Of a stretch of 64,000 nucleotides of DNA, positions 7,964-17,095 are shown one piece after another. Every line of letters starts with the position of its first letter. Within the stretch, counting starts at the first letter, position 1. The DNA is from Sinomonas sp. P10A9 (GTDB lineage: Bacteria > Actinomycetota > Actinomycetes > Actinomycetales > Micrococcaceae): positions 3,534,001-3,598,000 of the forward strand of contig NZ_CP163302.1 in assembly GCF_041022165.1 (NCBI RefSeq), written 5' to 3'. The notes under the pieces were generated by a model, which did not search any database, was not told where the DNA came from, and saw only the letters and a program-made list of their open reading frames with translations. Position numbers and translations under genes: made by a program.

Positions 7964-8336
7964 GCATTACCTGGCCACTGTGAGCTTATCGATCCCCCTT
8001 TACGCGGCGAATTCCTTCTCCGAGTTGGTGTCTCAAAACCTCGGTGTCTCGAAACGGATGCCATGCAAGACGAGTTGAAGCTGCATGCTACCGGGGTTGC
8101 GACACCCAGCGACTACAGAGCCCCACCACAAAGCGTTGAAGTCCGACCCTGCTGTCAGCGAACTGTGAGTTACGCGTAGATCCCCGCCAGATAGTGACAG
8201 GGGAGGTTGCACGTGAGTCCGTCAGCCCGCGTGCGGACGAAGGGCCGTTGGACTCGGCTCCGCGGGCCTCGATGCGTGACCGCGCTGCGCGACCGTCGCG
8301 TTGCGCCTCGCCCGACCCAGGGTTTCAAATGGACAG
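7964..8336. other. Intergenic region with no recognised gene
   Basis: About 370 bp without a convincing ORF. A near-direct repeat GGTGTCTC(A/G)AAAC occurs at 8027 and 8043. A good ribosome-binding site (GGGGAGG) precedes a GTG at 8213, but the frame behind it does not look coding and runs out of frame over the MerR gene. Confidence 0.5.
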
Positions 8337-8702
8337 ATGGGCCTCAGCATCGCGGAAGTATCCGAGCAGACGGGCCTCAGCGCCCACACCCTCCGCTACT
8401 ACGAGCGGGACGGGCTCATGCTCCACGACGTGCCGCGCACGTCGTCGGGACGCCGCGAGTACTCCGACCAGGACGTCACTGGGATCATCATGGTCGCCCG
8501 GCTCCGCGCCACCGGCATGCCTGTGCGGGAGATTCGCCGGTACGCGGCGCTCGTGCGCGCTGGGAAGAGCACCGAGGGCGAACGCCTCCAGCTGCTCGCG
8601 GAGCATCGCGAACGCGTGCTGGCCCAGCTTGAGGAGGTCCGGGACAACCTCCGCGCGATCGAGGCCAAGATCGACGGCTACCGCAACAGCGTCGGGTGCT
8701 AG
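8337..8702 (+). CDS. MerR family transcriptional regulator
   Basis: A 121-residue regulator. The N-terminal winged helix reads LSIAEVSEQTGLSAHTLRYY with ERDGL following, the MerR signature, and a C-terminal coiled coil (about 75-115, LAEHRERVLAQLEEVRDNL) mediates dimerisation. No cysteine metal-binding loop is seen, so it is unlikely to sense metals. Relatives often control aldo/keto reductases or short-chain oxidoreductases, and the promoter at 9721 upstream of the aldo/keto reductase has the MerR-type palindrome. ATG 8337 is chosen as the residue just before the conserved fold. Confidence 0.85.
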   Translation: MGLSIAEVSEQTGLSAHTLRYYERDGLMLHDVPRTSSGRREYSDQDVTGIIMVARLRATGMPVREIRRYAALVRAGKSTEGERLQLLAEHRERVLAQLEEVRDNLRAIEAKIDGYRNSVGC

Positions 8703-8804
8703 GGCCCGTCTGCGGCCAGACGCCGGTCCCAGTCCCCACGGTCGCCACTGGAGGCGGAGACGCCGTCCGTTCTCTTAAGCCGTTCGAAGGGGCAGTATGG
8801 GGAG

Positions 8805-9677
8805 ATGAATGCTCCCAGCGCCGACGGTCCGGGGCAGGGAGTCTCGGTGGGCTTCGGCGCCCGCCTGCACCCATGGACTCGTTATGTGGCCCTGGGGGAT
8901 TCGTTCACCGAAGGGGTTGGTGACCCAGAACCCCGCAGCCCGGGCGGCCTACGGGGATGGGCGGATCGGGTCGCGGAAGAGCTCAGCGCCGGACACGAGG
9001 ATTTCGCGTATGCGAACCTAGCAGTCCGGAGCCGGCTGCTCCCCCAGATCCTGGACGAGCAGGTGGCCCCGGCCCTGGCACTGCGACCGGATCTGATCAC
9101 TCTCAACGCAGGCGGCAACGATCTGATCTTCCACAGGAGCGATCCCGACAAGCTCGCCGAACGGATGGACGCCGCGGTGGGACTGCTGGGGTCGACTGGG
9201 GCGACGATTGTGCTGTTCGTCGGCCCGGATTGGGGCGCGACGCCCGTGCTGGGGCGGGTTCGCAGCAAGCTGGCCATCTTCAACGAGAACCTGCGCACTA
9301 TCGCGGGGCGCCACGATGCGGTAGTCGCCGACCTCTGGGCGCTGCGCGAGCTCACCCACCCGCTCATGTGGGATCCGGACCGTCTGCACTTCTCTCCGCT
9401 GGGCCAGCACACCATCGCCATCATGGTGCTCGAGACCCTCAACGTCCCCCACACCCTGGAACCAATGTCGCCCAAGGAGCTGCCCCCGCGCAGCTGGCGT
9501 GAGGCAAAGGCAGATGACATCGTCTGGGCCCGCGAGTACCTGGTCCCGTGGGCCCTGCGACGCCTCACAGCACGAATCCCCGCAGAAGAGCCGCACGCCA
9601 AGCGCCCGGTCGCTGGCCCCGTGTTCGGCGCACCGATGCCACCGGGGACGTCAATCGGAAACGATCCGCGGGACTAG
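8805..9677 (+). CDS. SGNH/GDSL hydrolase
   Basis: A 290-residue esterase-type protein. Block I is visible as YVALGDSFTEGVGDP (catalytic Ser), block III as LNAGGNDLIF, and block V as WDPDRLHFSPLGQHTIA with the catalytic Asp and His. No signal peptide is seen, so it is probably cytoplasmic. The C-terminal ~90 residues (PWALRRLTARIPAEEPHAKRP) are typical of the actinobacterial subgroup. Substrate unknown. It stands between the MerR gene and its likely target. Confidence 0.9.
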   Translation: MNAPSADGPGQGVSVGFGARLHPWTRYVALGDSFTEGVGDPEPRSPGGLRGWADRVAEELSAGHEDFAYANLAVRSRLLPQILDEQVAPALALRPDLITLNAGGNDLIFHRSDPDKLAERMDAAVGLLGSTGATIVLFVGPDWGATPVLGRVRSKLAIFNENLRTIAGRHDAVVADLWALRELTHPLMWDPDRLHFSPLGQHTIAIMVLETLNVPHTLEPMSPKELPPRSWREAKADDIVWAREYLVPWALRRLTARIPAEEPHAKRPVAGPVFGAPMPPGTSIGNDPRD

Positions 9678-9724
9678 GGGATACGGCACATGCGCCCGGC
9701 CGCCTCCGCGGCGAAGGGCCTTGA

Positions 9725-9742
9725 CTTAGAGCGCGCTCTAAG
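9725..9742. promoter_or_regulatory. MerR-type palindromic promoter of the aldo/keto reductase
   Basis: CTTAGAGCGCGCTCTAAG is a perfect 18-bp palindrome that directly abuts a TTGACT -35 element (9721-9726). A palindrome lodged between -35 and -10 is the hallmark of MerR-activated promoters. The MerR protein 1 kb upstream is the obvious candidate regulator. Confidence 0.7.
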
Positions 9743-9757
9743 CAGTTGAGTGGAACC

Positions 9758-10756
9758 ATGACTGAACAGACCAGAACCCTCGGCACGGCCTCTCCCCTGA
9801 CTGTCTCCTCCATGGGCCTCGGCTGCATGGGCATGTCCGAGTTCTACGGCGCGCCGGACGAGGCCGCGGGCCTCGCCACGATCCACCGCGCCCTCGACCT
9901 CGGCATCACGTTCCTCGACACCGCGGACATGTACGGCCCGTTCACGAACGAGAAGCTCGTGGGCCGGGCGATCGCCGGGCGCCGCGACGAGGTGCAGCTC
10001 GCGACGAAGTTCGGGAATGTGCGCGGCGAGAACGGCGAGCGCCTCGGCATCAGCGGCGCCCCCGAATACGTGCATTCCGCGTGCGACGCGTCGCTCCAGC
10101 GGCTCGGCGTGGACTACATCGACCTCTACTACCAGCACCGCGTGGACCCGAAGGTCCCCATCGAGGACACCGTCGGCGCGATGGCGGAGCTCGTGACGGC
10201 GGGCAAGGTCCGCCACCTCGGGCTCTCGGAGGCCGCCGCCGGGACCATCCGCCGCGCCCATGCCGTCCACCCGATCACGGCCCTCGAGACCGAGTACTCG
10301 CTCTTCACTCGGGACCTCGAGGACGAGATCCTTCCGACCCTCCGCGAGCTCGGGATCGGCCTCGTGCCCTACTCCCCCTTGGGCCGCGGCATCCTCACCG
10401 GGAAGCTCACCGCGGAGTCCGTCGCGCAGGAAGGCGATGCGCGCAGCCACCCCTACTTCCCACGGTTCCAGGGCGACGCCCTCGCGACCAACCTCCGGCT
10501 GGTCGAGAACGTCGAGGCCCTCGCCGCTGCCAAGGGCGTGACGCCGGGCCAGATCGCCCTCGCATGGGTCCTCGCCCAAGGCGAGGACGTGGTCCCGATC
10601 CCCGGCACCAAGCGCGTGGCCTACCTCGAGGAGAACGCCGCGGCGCGGGACATCGTCCTCACCGACGACGAGGTCCGGGCCCTCGCCGAGGCCGTGCCGC
10701 AGGACGCCGTCGCGGGCCCGCGCTACGGGGACATGGGCAGCATCGACAGAGGTTGA
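9758..10756 (+). CDS. Aldo/keto reductase
   Basis: A 332-residue (beta/alpha)8 NADPH-dependent reductase. The catalytic Asp-Tyr pair is in [18 protein letters not shown], Lys in LATKFGN and His in LYYQHRVD; the C-terminal NADPH-binding region reads [16 protein letters not shown]. This matches the AKR13-type family of soluble reductases for aldehydes or ketones. ATG 9758 is preferred over an in-frame TTG at 9746. Its expression is probably switched by the MerR regulator through the palindrome at 9725-9742. Confidence 0.92.
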   Translation: MTEQTRTLGTASPLTVSSMGLGCMGMSEFYGAPDEAAGLATIHRALDLGITFLDTADMYGPFTNEKLVGRAIAGRRDEVQLATKFGNVRGENGERLGISGAPEYVHSACDASLQRLGVDYIDLYYQHRVDPKVPIEDTVGAMAELVTAGKVRHLGLSEAAAGTIRRAHAVHPITALETEYSLFTRDLEDEILPTLRELGIGLVPYSPLGRGILTGKLTAESVAQEGDARSHPYFPRFQGDALATNLRLVENVEALAAAKGVTPGQIALAWVLAQGEDVVPIPGTKRVAYLEENAAARDIVLTDDEVRALAEAVPQDAVAGPRYGDMGSIDRG

Positions 10757-10896
10757 TGGCGGGGCTTGAAGGCCACCCCGGGGGGTCCTATCCTCGAGGC
10801 GTCACGTCCGCTGCACAAGCGGGCGGCTTTCCAGCGACCTGCATGCTGGGTGGGCGGGCCGTCGGTGAGAGCCATCTACAGATTGAAGGCACTCCC

Positions 10897-11508
10897 ATGA
10901 AGCACAAGCACACCCTCAGGCTCCTTGCCGCAGCAGTCGCCGTCGCCGCAGCAACAGCGCTCGGCTCTGCGGCCGGATGGGCCGACTCCCCTCCCACGAT
11001 CACGTGCGGCGTCACCCAGCAAGGCCCGTGCTCGCAGACCGTGCATTTCTCGAGCCAGCAGGGGGCGACGACGCCCGTCGGCACACCCACGAACAGCTCG
11101 ACGTGCCCGGACTGGTTCATCAACGACATAGGCTTTCTGGACTTCTCCGGAAACGGGGTGGCCCACGTGAACGTCGACAAGGCCCAGGATTTCTGGACGA
11201 CGAGCACCTTCACGGGCACAGGGACACTCACTCTGTACTCGCCGCAGAACGTGGTCTTCTGGCCTGATGGGAGCATCACTCCCAAGGGGTCGCCGGACCA
11301 GATCCTCACTGGGCATCTGACCGACTGGTTCGGGATCTCGGCGAACGTTTCCTCGGCCGTCGTCACCGGAACCGTCGACATCACGGGGACCCTCGCAAGC
11401 GGATCGAGCCTCGGCGTGCACTATGCATCCCACATGAACTGGAACCGTGGCGCCATACCGTTCGTCGACCCGGCGGTCGTCTCGTTCAACAAGGTCAGCT
11501 GCAACTGA
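10897..11508 (+). CDS. Secreted protein of unknown function
   Basis: A 203-residue protein with a clear Sec signal peptide (MKHKHTLRLL, alanine-rich core, cleavage likely after GWA). The mature part is rich in Thr, Ser and Gly with alternating beta-type patterns (TFTGTGTLTLYSPQNVVF) and four cysteines (CGV, GPCSQ, STCPDW, VSCN), suggesting a disulphide-stabilised beta-sandwich. I do not recognise the family. It stands alone, followed by a strong terminator hairpin. Confidence 0.75.
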   Translation: MKHKHTLRLLAAAVAVAAATALGSAAGWADSPPTITCGVTQQGPCSQTVHFSSQQGATTPVGTPTNSSTCPDWFINDIGFLDFSGNGVAHVNVDKAQDFWTTSTFTGTGTLTLYSPQNVVFWPDGSITPKGSPDQILTGHLTDWFGISANVSSAVVTGTVDITGTLASGSSLGVHYASHMNWNRGAIPFVDPAVVSFNKVSCN

Positions 11509-11527
11509 GCCAGCTGACCTCGGGCGG

Positions 11528-11576
11528 ACGACGGCGGGCCCGCACCTTCGCGCTGAAGGTGCGGGCTCGCCGTCGT
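11528..11576. terminator. Bidirectional terminator hairpin (dispersed repeat family)
   Basis: Arms of 22 bp (11528-11549 and 11555-11576) pair with one mismatch around a 5-nt loop. It lies between the secreted-protein gene and the convergent ABC operon. The left arm beginning ACGACGGCGGGCCCGCACC recurs at 31225 and in variants at 30860 and 35354. Confidence 0.85.
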
Positions 11577-11612
11577 GAGGGGGTCGACTTCGCTCAACCC
11601 TCGGCCGCAGGG

Positions 11613-12728
11613 TCAGCCGGCGTCGCCTGCTGGTGTCGTGGTGGTCTTCTCGCCGAGGGTCTCGTTCGCCTTGGTGGCGAAGCTGTTGTCGAAGGTGTCG
11701 GTGTACTTGATCTTCGAGACGTCCTTGCCGAGGGTCGTGAACATGTCCGCGATGGTCTTCGGACCGCCCGCCGGCATCAGGCCGTCGGGAAGGAACTGCG
11801 CCTTGTCCGCCGTGAGGGCCTTGACGTAGTCCGCCTTCGTGATGTTCTTGTTCGAGGTGTAGTCCGAGGGCAGCTTGTCCGCGATCTCCTGTGCCGAGTG
11901 CGTGGCGATCCAGTGCATCGTCTTGACCATGGCGTTGACGACCTTCTGGACGGTGTCCTTGTTGGCGTCGACCCACTCCTTCTTGGCGATGATGCTCGCG
12001 GCCGGCCACGCGCCACCCAAGGCCTTCGTGACGCCGTCGGTCGTCGCGAGGTCGATCGCCGACTCGGCGACGCCCTGGCCCTCGAGCGCAGTGACCGTGG
12101 GCTGAGTGGTCATGACGCAGTCCGCAAGACCGTTCTTGATGGCCGCGATCGCCGTTGCGCCGGCGCCCGCCTTGACGGTCTTGTAGTCCTTGCCGGACTT
12201 GAGCCCGGCCTTCGACGCGATGAACTGCGTGAGCGTATCCGTGCCCGAACCGAGGTCCGTGACGCCCATGTTCTTGCCCTTGATATCGGCAGCCGAGTGG
12301 ACGTTGGCGTTCGGGTTGCACATGATGCGCTCGCCGGGAGCGCCGGAGAGCTGGACGACGCTGATGATGTCCTTGCCCTGGAGCTGGAAGTCGTACGTGT
12401 GGTTGTACCACGCTCCCGACATGTCGACCTGGCCGGAGATCATCGCATCCTCCGCGCCCACGCCGCCGTCCTGCTCGGTGGAAAGCTGCATGTCGACGCC
12501 CTGCTCCTTGTAGTAGCCGAGCTGCTCCGCCAGCTTGTAGGGGAGGTAGATCTGCTTGTCGATGCCACCGATCATCATCTTCACCGTGGGCATCGGGCCG
12601 GAGGCCCCTGAGCTGCCTACGGCGCCGGCGGCGGAACTGCCGGAGCCGCCGCACGCGGTGAGGCTGAGCGCCGCCACGGTGACTGCGGCGGCGGCAAAGA
12701 TACTGCGCTTCATCATTGTTTTACGCAT
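11613..12728 (-). CDS. ABC transporter substrate-binding lipoprotein (NMT1/SsuA-like)
   Basis: A 371-residue lipoprotein: the signal peptide ends in the lipobox LTAC (Cys near residue 26) followed by a Gly/Ser linker. The mature domain has the NMT1/SsuA/ThiY fold signature (KQIYLPYKLAEQLGYYKEQG, GSGTDTLTQFIA, ATAIAAIKNGLADCV). Such proteins capture sulfonates, nitrate, pyrimidine precursors or aromatic acids. The ligand is unknown. It is the third gene of a leftward ATPase-permease-SBP operon, 51 bp after the permease. Confidence 0.9.
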   Translation of the reverse strand: MRKTMMKRSIFAAAAVTVAALSLTACGGSGSSAAGAVGSSGASGPMPTVKMMIGGIDKQIYLPYKLAEQLGYYKEQGVDMQLSTEQDGGVGAEDAMISGQVDMSGAWYNHTYDFQLQGKDIISVVQLSGAPGERIMCNPNANVHSAADIKGKNMGVTDLGSGTDTLTQFIASKAGLKSGKDYKTVKAGAGATAIAAIKNGLADCVMTTQPTVTALEGQGVAESAIDLATTDGVTKALGGAWPAASIIAKKEWVDANKDTVQKVVNAMVKTMHWIATHSAQEIADKLPSDYTSNKNITKADYVKALTADKAQFLPDGLMPAGGPKTIADMFTTLGKDVSKIKYTDTFDNSFATKANETLGEKTTTTPAGDAG

Positions 12729-12779
12729 CCTTGTTGATCAATTGGAGAGTTGCATTGTTGAGTGGACAGATATCTGCGG

Positions 12780-13709
12780 TCAGATGGCTTGGGCTTCAGA
12801 CTTGTTCGGCGGCCGCCATTTGAGGAGCGTGCGCTCGAGAAGTCCGATGAGGAATTCGGCCAGGAGGGTGAAGACGGCGATGATGATCATGCAGGCAAAG
12901 ACAGTGTCCGGATCGAACCTCCCCTGAGCCTGGCTGATGATGAGGCCGAGCCCCTGCTGCGCGCCAAGCACCTCTGCCACCAGGGCGCCGATGATCGCGA
13001 AGCCGAAAGCCGTGTGCAGGCTGGCGATGATCCACGTCATGGCGGACGGGATGGTCACGTGGATCGCGACCTGAAGCGGAGAGGCCCCGAGGACGCGGAC
13101 GTTCGCAACGAGGTTCTGGTCCACTTCGCGGACGCCTTGGAATGCATTGAAGAAGACCACGAAGAAGACCAGCACGGCCGCGAGCAGGACCTTCGGGAAG
13201 GTTCCGAGGCCGAAGGCGACGATGAAGATCGAGCCGAGGATGATTCGGGGGATCGAGTTGACGATCCGGATGTACGGGCCGACGACCGCGGAGAGGTACC
13301 TGTTCGAGCCGAGAAGCAGACCGAGCACGATTCCCACGAGCGTTCCGAGGAGGAAGCCGAAGATCGCCTCTTGGCCGGTGACCCAGATGTTCTCCCAGAT
13401 CGAGCCGAAGGAGGCATCTTCCGTGTTGGTGAAAAGCGTGACGAGGCTATCCCAGATCTGCGTCGGCATGCCGAAGAAGAAGGGATCTACCAAGGGGTGC
13501 TTGCCGTCCGGCTTCACGTTGGTGCACAGCTGCCACCCGCCGACGATGATGACGGCGAGGACGATCCTTCCGACCCAGATCAAAGCTGTGCGGCGACGAT
13601 GGGCTGCCCTGCCGGCGGCCGCGGGCGTCGGCACGGGCCCTGGGACGGGGGCCGCTTCCCGCTTCTCCTGCGTGCTCACATCTTTCTCCTCGTGGACCTG
13701 AGTCGTCAT
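12780..13709 (-). CDS. ABC transporter permease (SsuC/TauC-like)
   Basis: A 309-residue inner-membrane permease with about six helices. The cytoplasmic N-terminus is long (~50 residues, Ala/Pro-rich). The EAA coupling loop appears as VREVDQNLVANVRVLGASPLQVAIHV, which contacts the ATPase. Similarity is to the BPD_transp_1 permeases of sulfonate/nitrate systems. Its ATG overlaps the stop of the ATPase gene (ATGA), showing translational coupling. Confidence 0.9.
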   Translation of the reverse strand: MTTQVHEEKDVSTQEKREAAPVPGPVPTPAAAGRAAHRRRTALIWVGRIVLAVIIVGGWQLCTNVKPDGKHPLVDPFFFGMPTQIWDSLVTLFTNTEDASFGSIWENIWVTGQEAIFGFLLGTLVGIVLGLLLGSNRYLSAVVGPYIRIVNSIPRIILGSIFIVAFGLGTFPKVLLAAVLVFFVVFFNAFQGVREVDQNLVANVRVLGASPLQVAIHVTIPSAMTWIIASLHTAFGFAIIGALVAEVLGAQQGLGLIISQAQGRFDPDTVFACMIIIAVFTLLAEFLIGLLERTLLKWRPPNKSEAQAI

Positions 13710-14551
13710 GCTGCTGCACCTGCCGTCTTGGCGTAGGCCCGGGTGACCTCGTCCTTGAGCGACTCCCAGATACGGCCCTGCAGTTCGAGGAAGCGGTCCT
13801 CGTGCCGGATCTCCTGGACGTTGCCCCGAGGCCGGGGCAGATCGATGTCGAAGACGTCCTTCACCGTTCCGGGGCTGCTCGTCATGATCACCACACGGTC
13901 GGAGAGCGCCACGGCCTCGTCGAGATCGTGGGTGATGAACAGGACGGACGGGCGCAGCTCCTCCCAGAGCTTGAGCAGCTCGTTCTGCATGATCGCCTTG
14001 GTCTGCACGTCGAGGGCTCCGAACGGCTCGTCCATGAGCAGGATCCGGGGGTTGTTGATGAGCGCGGCGGCCATGGCGACGCGCTTGCGCATGCCGCCCG
14101 AGAGCTGGTGCGGGTAGCGGTCCTCGAAACCGGCGAGGCCCACACGGCGCAGCCAGTCCCGGGCAAGCTCCGTGGCCTCGCGCTTCGGTGTGCCGAGGAG
14201 GATGGGGCCCATCATGACGTTCGCTAGGACGCTCTTCCAGGGGAACAGCGCGTCCGCCTGGAACATGTAGCTCACGCCGTTCGTGACGCCGTCGACCGTC
14301 TGACCGGCCACCCGGACGTAGCCCTCGCTGGGGCGCTCCAGCCCGGAGACCTGGGCGAGCGTCGTCGACTTGCCGCAGCCGGTGGGGCCGACGATCGAGC
14401 AGAACTGACCCGGTTCCACCGAGAGGGTCACGTCCCGGATGGCTGTGAAGGTCTCGCCTTTGGGTGTCAGGTAGCGTTTTGTGAGCCCTGCTATCTCGAT
14501 CCGTCCCGCGGATTCTCCGGCAGGCAGCGGATGGGATTTCATGACATTCAT
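13706..14551 (-). CDS. ABC transporter ATP-binding protein (SsuB/TauB-like)
   Basis: A 281-residue ATPase. Walker A is GPTGCGKSTT, the signature is QLSGGMRKRVAMA, Walker B is ILLMDEPFGALD and the switch His is FITHDLDEA. It energises import through the adjoining permease. ATG 14551 is chosen; another ATG three codons later is possible and no strong ribosome-binding site decides. The 164-bp gap to the divergent CitA-like kinase holds both promoters, so that two-component system may control this transporter. Confidence 0.9.
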   Translation of the reverse strand: MNVMKSHPLPAGESAGRIEIAGLTKRYLTPKGETFTAIRDVTLSVEPGQFCSIVGPTGCGKSTTLAQVSGLERPSEGYVRVAGQTVDGVTNGVSYMFQADALFPWKSVLANVMMGPILLGTPKREATELARDWLRRVGLAGFEDRYPHQLSGGMRKRVAMAAALINNPRILLMDEPFGALDVQTKAIMQNELLKLWEELRPSVLFITHDLDEAVALSDRVVIMTSSPGTVKDVFDIDLPRPRGNVQEIRHEDRFLELQGRIWESLKDEVTRAYAKTAGAAA

Positions 14552-14715
14552 GGTTTTGTGGTAGATCCTTTCTTCATGCCCAGTGAGCTGGATCACAGCG
14601 AATGCCCCTACCGTAGAAAACGGCACGCCCCTGCAGGAACCGTTGCGATTCTTGCGAGGGTTATTAGCCTTCATTCATGTTTTGAAGCTTTTGCTCACCG
14701 GACCGGGAGACTGCC

Positions 14716-16308
14716 ATGAAGAAGATGCGCCGCTGGTGGCAGGCGCGTCCGCTCGCCTCGCAGATCCTCGTGTGGACGCTCGGGCTGCTCGTGGTCACGG
14801 TGGCGCTGGGCGGCCTCGTGGCGAGCCGCACGACCGGACAGGTCCTCGACGACCAGTACGGCCTCAGGGCCCTCGGCGTCGCAGAGGTGGTGGCGCAGAT
14901 GCCCGAGGTCGAGGCGGGCGTCACCGCGGAGGACCCCACGGGCCGGATCCAGGAGATCGCTGAGCTCGTGCGCACGCGGGCACAGGTGGACTACGTCGTG
15001 GTGACCGACCGGGACGGCATCCGCTACTCGCATCCCACCTCCGCGCTCATCGGGCAGCGGCTCGAGGAACCCGTCGCGGTCCTCGACGGCCAGACGCATG
15101 TCGGCATCAACCGCGGCAGCCTCGGCGACTCCGCGAACGCGAAGGCTCCCATCCTGGACGCGGGCGGCCGGGTGATCGGACAGGTCTCGGTCGGCATCCT
15201 CGAGGCCGCGGTCAGCACCGAGTTCACCCGCGACGTCGGAACCATCGCTGCCTATTCCGTGCTGATCGTGCTCCTCGGCGGGGCCGGATCCTTCCTGCTC
15301 GCACGCGGCATCAAGCGGGCCACCTTCGGCCTCGAACCCTCCGAGATCGCCTCCCTCCTCCAGGACCGCGAGGCGCTCCTGCACGGGATCCGCGAAGGCA
15401 TGGTGGGGCTCGACGACGCCGGGCGGGTCACGGTGATCAACAACGAGGCCCGCCGCCTCCTCCACCTCGAGCACACCGTCCTGGGCAGCCCGGTCGAGGA
15501 GCTCATCCCTCCCGGGCGGCTGCGCGACGTGCTCACGGGGAGCGACGCCGGCGCAGACCAGACCGTCATCACCGAGGACGCCCTGCTCGTGGCCAACCGG
15601 ATGCCCGTGAGCGTGGGCGGACGGAGCGTGGGCGCCGTCGTCACCCTGCGCGACCGCACCGAGGTGGAGGCGCTCGTGCGGGACCTGCGCTCGCTCGAGG
15701 GCCTCATGGAGGCGCTGCGCGCACAGGAGCACGAGTACGCGAACCGGCTGCACACCGTGGGCGGCCTGCTGGACCTCGGCGAGGCCGAGCAGGCCCGCGC
15801 GTTCATCTCGGGGGTCGGGGACACGTCACGCTCCCTCGGCGAGGGGCTCCGCGGCCGCATCGAGCCCCCCGAGCTCGCGGCGCTCATCCTCGCCAAGATC
15901 ACCGTGGCCGCGGAGCAGGATGTCCTGGTGCGGGTGTCGGACGAGTCCCGCCTGCGCGAGCCGGCCCTCGCCACGCAGGACCTACTGACGATCGTGGGGA
16001 ACCTCCTCGACAACGCGGTCGACGCCGTTGCGGGGCTCCCGGGGCCGCGCGAGGTCACCCTCACGCTGGACGACTCCTCGGGGGTCTTCGTGGCGGTGAC
16101 CGACAGCGGACCGGGCGTGCCCGCGGAGGCGGTGGACGACGTCGTGCGCGACGGCTACACGACGAAGGAGCCGCGCACCGGGATGCGGCGAGGGATCGGG
16201 CTCGCGCTCGTGGCGCGGATCGTGCGCCGTGCGGGTGGCACGATGGACGTGTTCGCCGGTCCGGGAGGCCGGTTCGAGGTCTGGATCCCGAAGGGAGAGT
16301 CACGGTGA
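14716..16308 (+). CDS. Sensor histidine kinase, CitA/DcuS type
   Basis: A 530-residue membrane sensor. One helix at about 18-38 and another near 180-200 flank an extracytoplasmic PAS/Cache domain that in this family binds citrate or C4-dicarboxylates. A cytoplasmic PAS (about 220-320) leads to the SPOB-type dimerisation helix with the phospho-acceptor His in AQEHEYANRLHTV, and an HATPase domain with NLLDNAVDAV (N box) and GIGLALVARIV. It is translationally coupled to the response regulator. Downstream lie a fumarate-type lyase and a DctA carrier, making a C4-dicarboxylate signal plausible. Confidence 0.92.
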   Translation: MKKMRRWWQARPLASQILVWTLGLLVVTVALGGLVASRTTGQVLDDQYGLRALGVAEVVAQMPEVEAGVTAEDPTGRIQEIAELVRTRAQVDYVVVTDRDGIRYSHPTSALIGQRLEEPVAVLDGQTHVGINRGSLGDSANAKAPILDAGGRVIGQVSVGILEAAVSTEFTRDVGTIAAYSVLIVLLGGAGSFLLARGIKRATFGLEPSEIASLLQDREALLHGIREGMVGLDDAGRVTVINNEARRLLHLEHTVLGSPVEELIPPGRLRDVLTGSDAGADQTVITEDALLVANRMPVSVGGRSVGAVVTLRDRTEVEALVRDLRSLEGLMEALRAQEHEYANRLHTVGGLLDLGEAEQARAFISGVGDTSRSLGEGLRGRIEPPELAALILAKITVAAEQDVLVRVSDESRLREPALATQDLLTIVGNLLDNAVDAVAGLPGPREVTLTLDDSSGVFVAVTDSGPGVPAEAVDDVVRDGYTTKEPRTGMRRGIGLALVARIVRRAGGTMDVFAGPGGRFEVWIPKGESR

Positions 16309-17015
16309 GCAGTCTGGCGATCAGGGTGCTCGTGGTCGACGACGACTTCCGGGTGGCCCGGCTGCACGCCGCCCAAGTGGCGCGGATCCCGGGGTACGAG
16401 TGCGTCGGGGAGGCACACACTGCGGCCGAGGCGCGGGCCGCCATTGCGCGCGAGCGGCCAGACCTCCTCCTGCTGGACGTGTACCTGCCGGACGAGGACG
16501 GCATCTCGCTGCTGACGTCGTTGCGCGAGGCGGGAGAGGACGTGGATGTCGTCATCATCACGGCGGCGCGCGATGTCGCCACCGTGCGGGCGGCGATGCG
16601 CGGAGGGGCGGTCTACTACCTCGTCAAGCCGTTCGGGTTCGGGCAGCTCGCCGAGCAGCTCGGGGCGTACCGGCGGTGGCGCGCGGACGCCGAGTCACGC
16701 AGCGCCACCGGGATCACAGGCCAGACCGACGTTGACGCGCTGTTCGCCTCGCAGCGCGCCGCCGCGGCGTGGGGCGGGACGGGCCCCACCGCGCCCCGCC
16801 GCCTCCCGCCGACCATGCAGAAGGTGCTCGACGCCGTCCTCGCCGCAGGGCATCCGCTCGGCGCCCAGGACGTCTCGGACCTCGTCGGCATTTCCCGTCC
16901 GACGTCTCAGCGCTACCTGAGCGAGCTCGAGCGGAAGGGCCGGCTCGCGCTGCACCTCGAGTATGGCGCCACCGGGCGGCCCGTCAACACCTACGTCCCG
17001 AGGGGCCGGGACTGA
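16305..17015 (+). CDS. Response regulator, CitB/DcuR type
   Basis: A 236-residue regulator starting at GTG 16305, overlapping the kinase stop (GTGA). The receiver domain has the phospho-acceptor Asp in DLLLLDVYLPDEDG and the conserved Lys in YYLVKPFGFG. The C-terminal helix-turn-helix reads LGAQDVSDLVGISRPTSQRY followed by a wing. In the family it activates transport and metabolism genes for citrate, fumarate or malate. Candidate targets are the divergent ABC operon and the convergent DctA/lyase operon. Confidence 0.92.
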   Translation: MSSLAIRVLVVDDDFRVARLHAAQVARIPGYECVGEAHTAAEARAAIARERPDLLLLDVYLPDEDGISLLTSLREAGEDVDVVIITAARDVATVRAAMRGGAVYYLVKPFGFGQLAEQLGAYRRWRADAESRSATGITGQTDVDALFASQRAAAAWGGTGPTAPRRLPPTMQKVLDAVLAAGHPLGAQDVSDLVGISRPTSQRYLSELERKGRLALHLEYGATGRPVNTYVPRGRD

Positions 17016-17032
17016 TCTGGCGTGGGCACGTC

Positions 17033-17085
17033 CCGCCCGACCCCCGCCCGGCGGGCGGGCGGGCGGGCGGGCGGGGGTCGGGCGG
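17033..17085. terminator. Hairpin terminator with GGGC repeat loop
   Basis: Perfect 18-bp arms (17033-17050 and 17068-17085) enclose a 17-nt loop made of GCGGG repeats. It separates the response-regulator gene from the convergent lyase gene. The run of GGG(C) blocks on the plus strand could also fold as a G-quadruplex. Confidence 0.85.
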
Positions 17086-17095
17086 AAGGCGAACA

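Noticed and set aside
8207..8632. ORF with a strong ribosome-binding site before GTG 8213
   Set aside because: It runs out of frame across the MerR gene and has an arginine/proline-rich composition typical of shadow frames in high-GC DNA.
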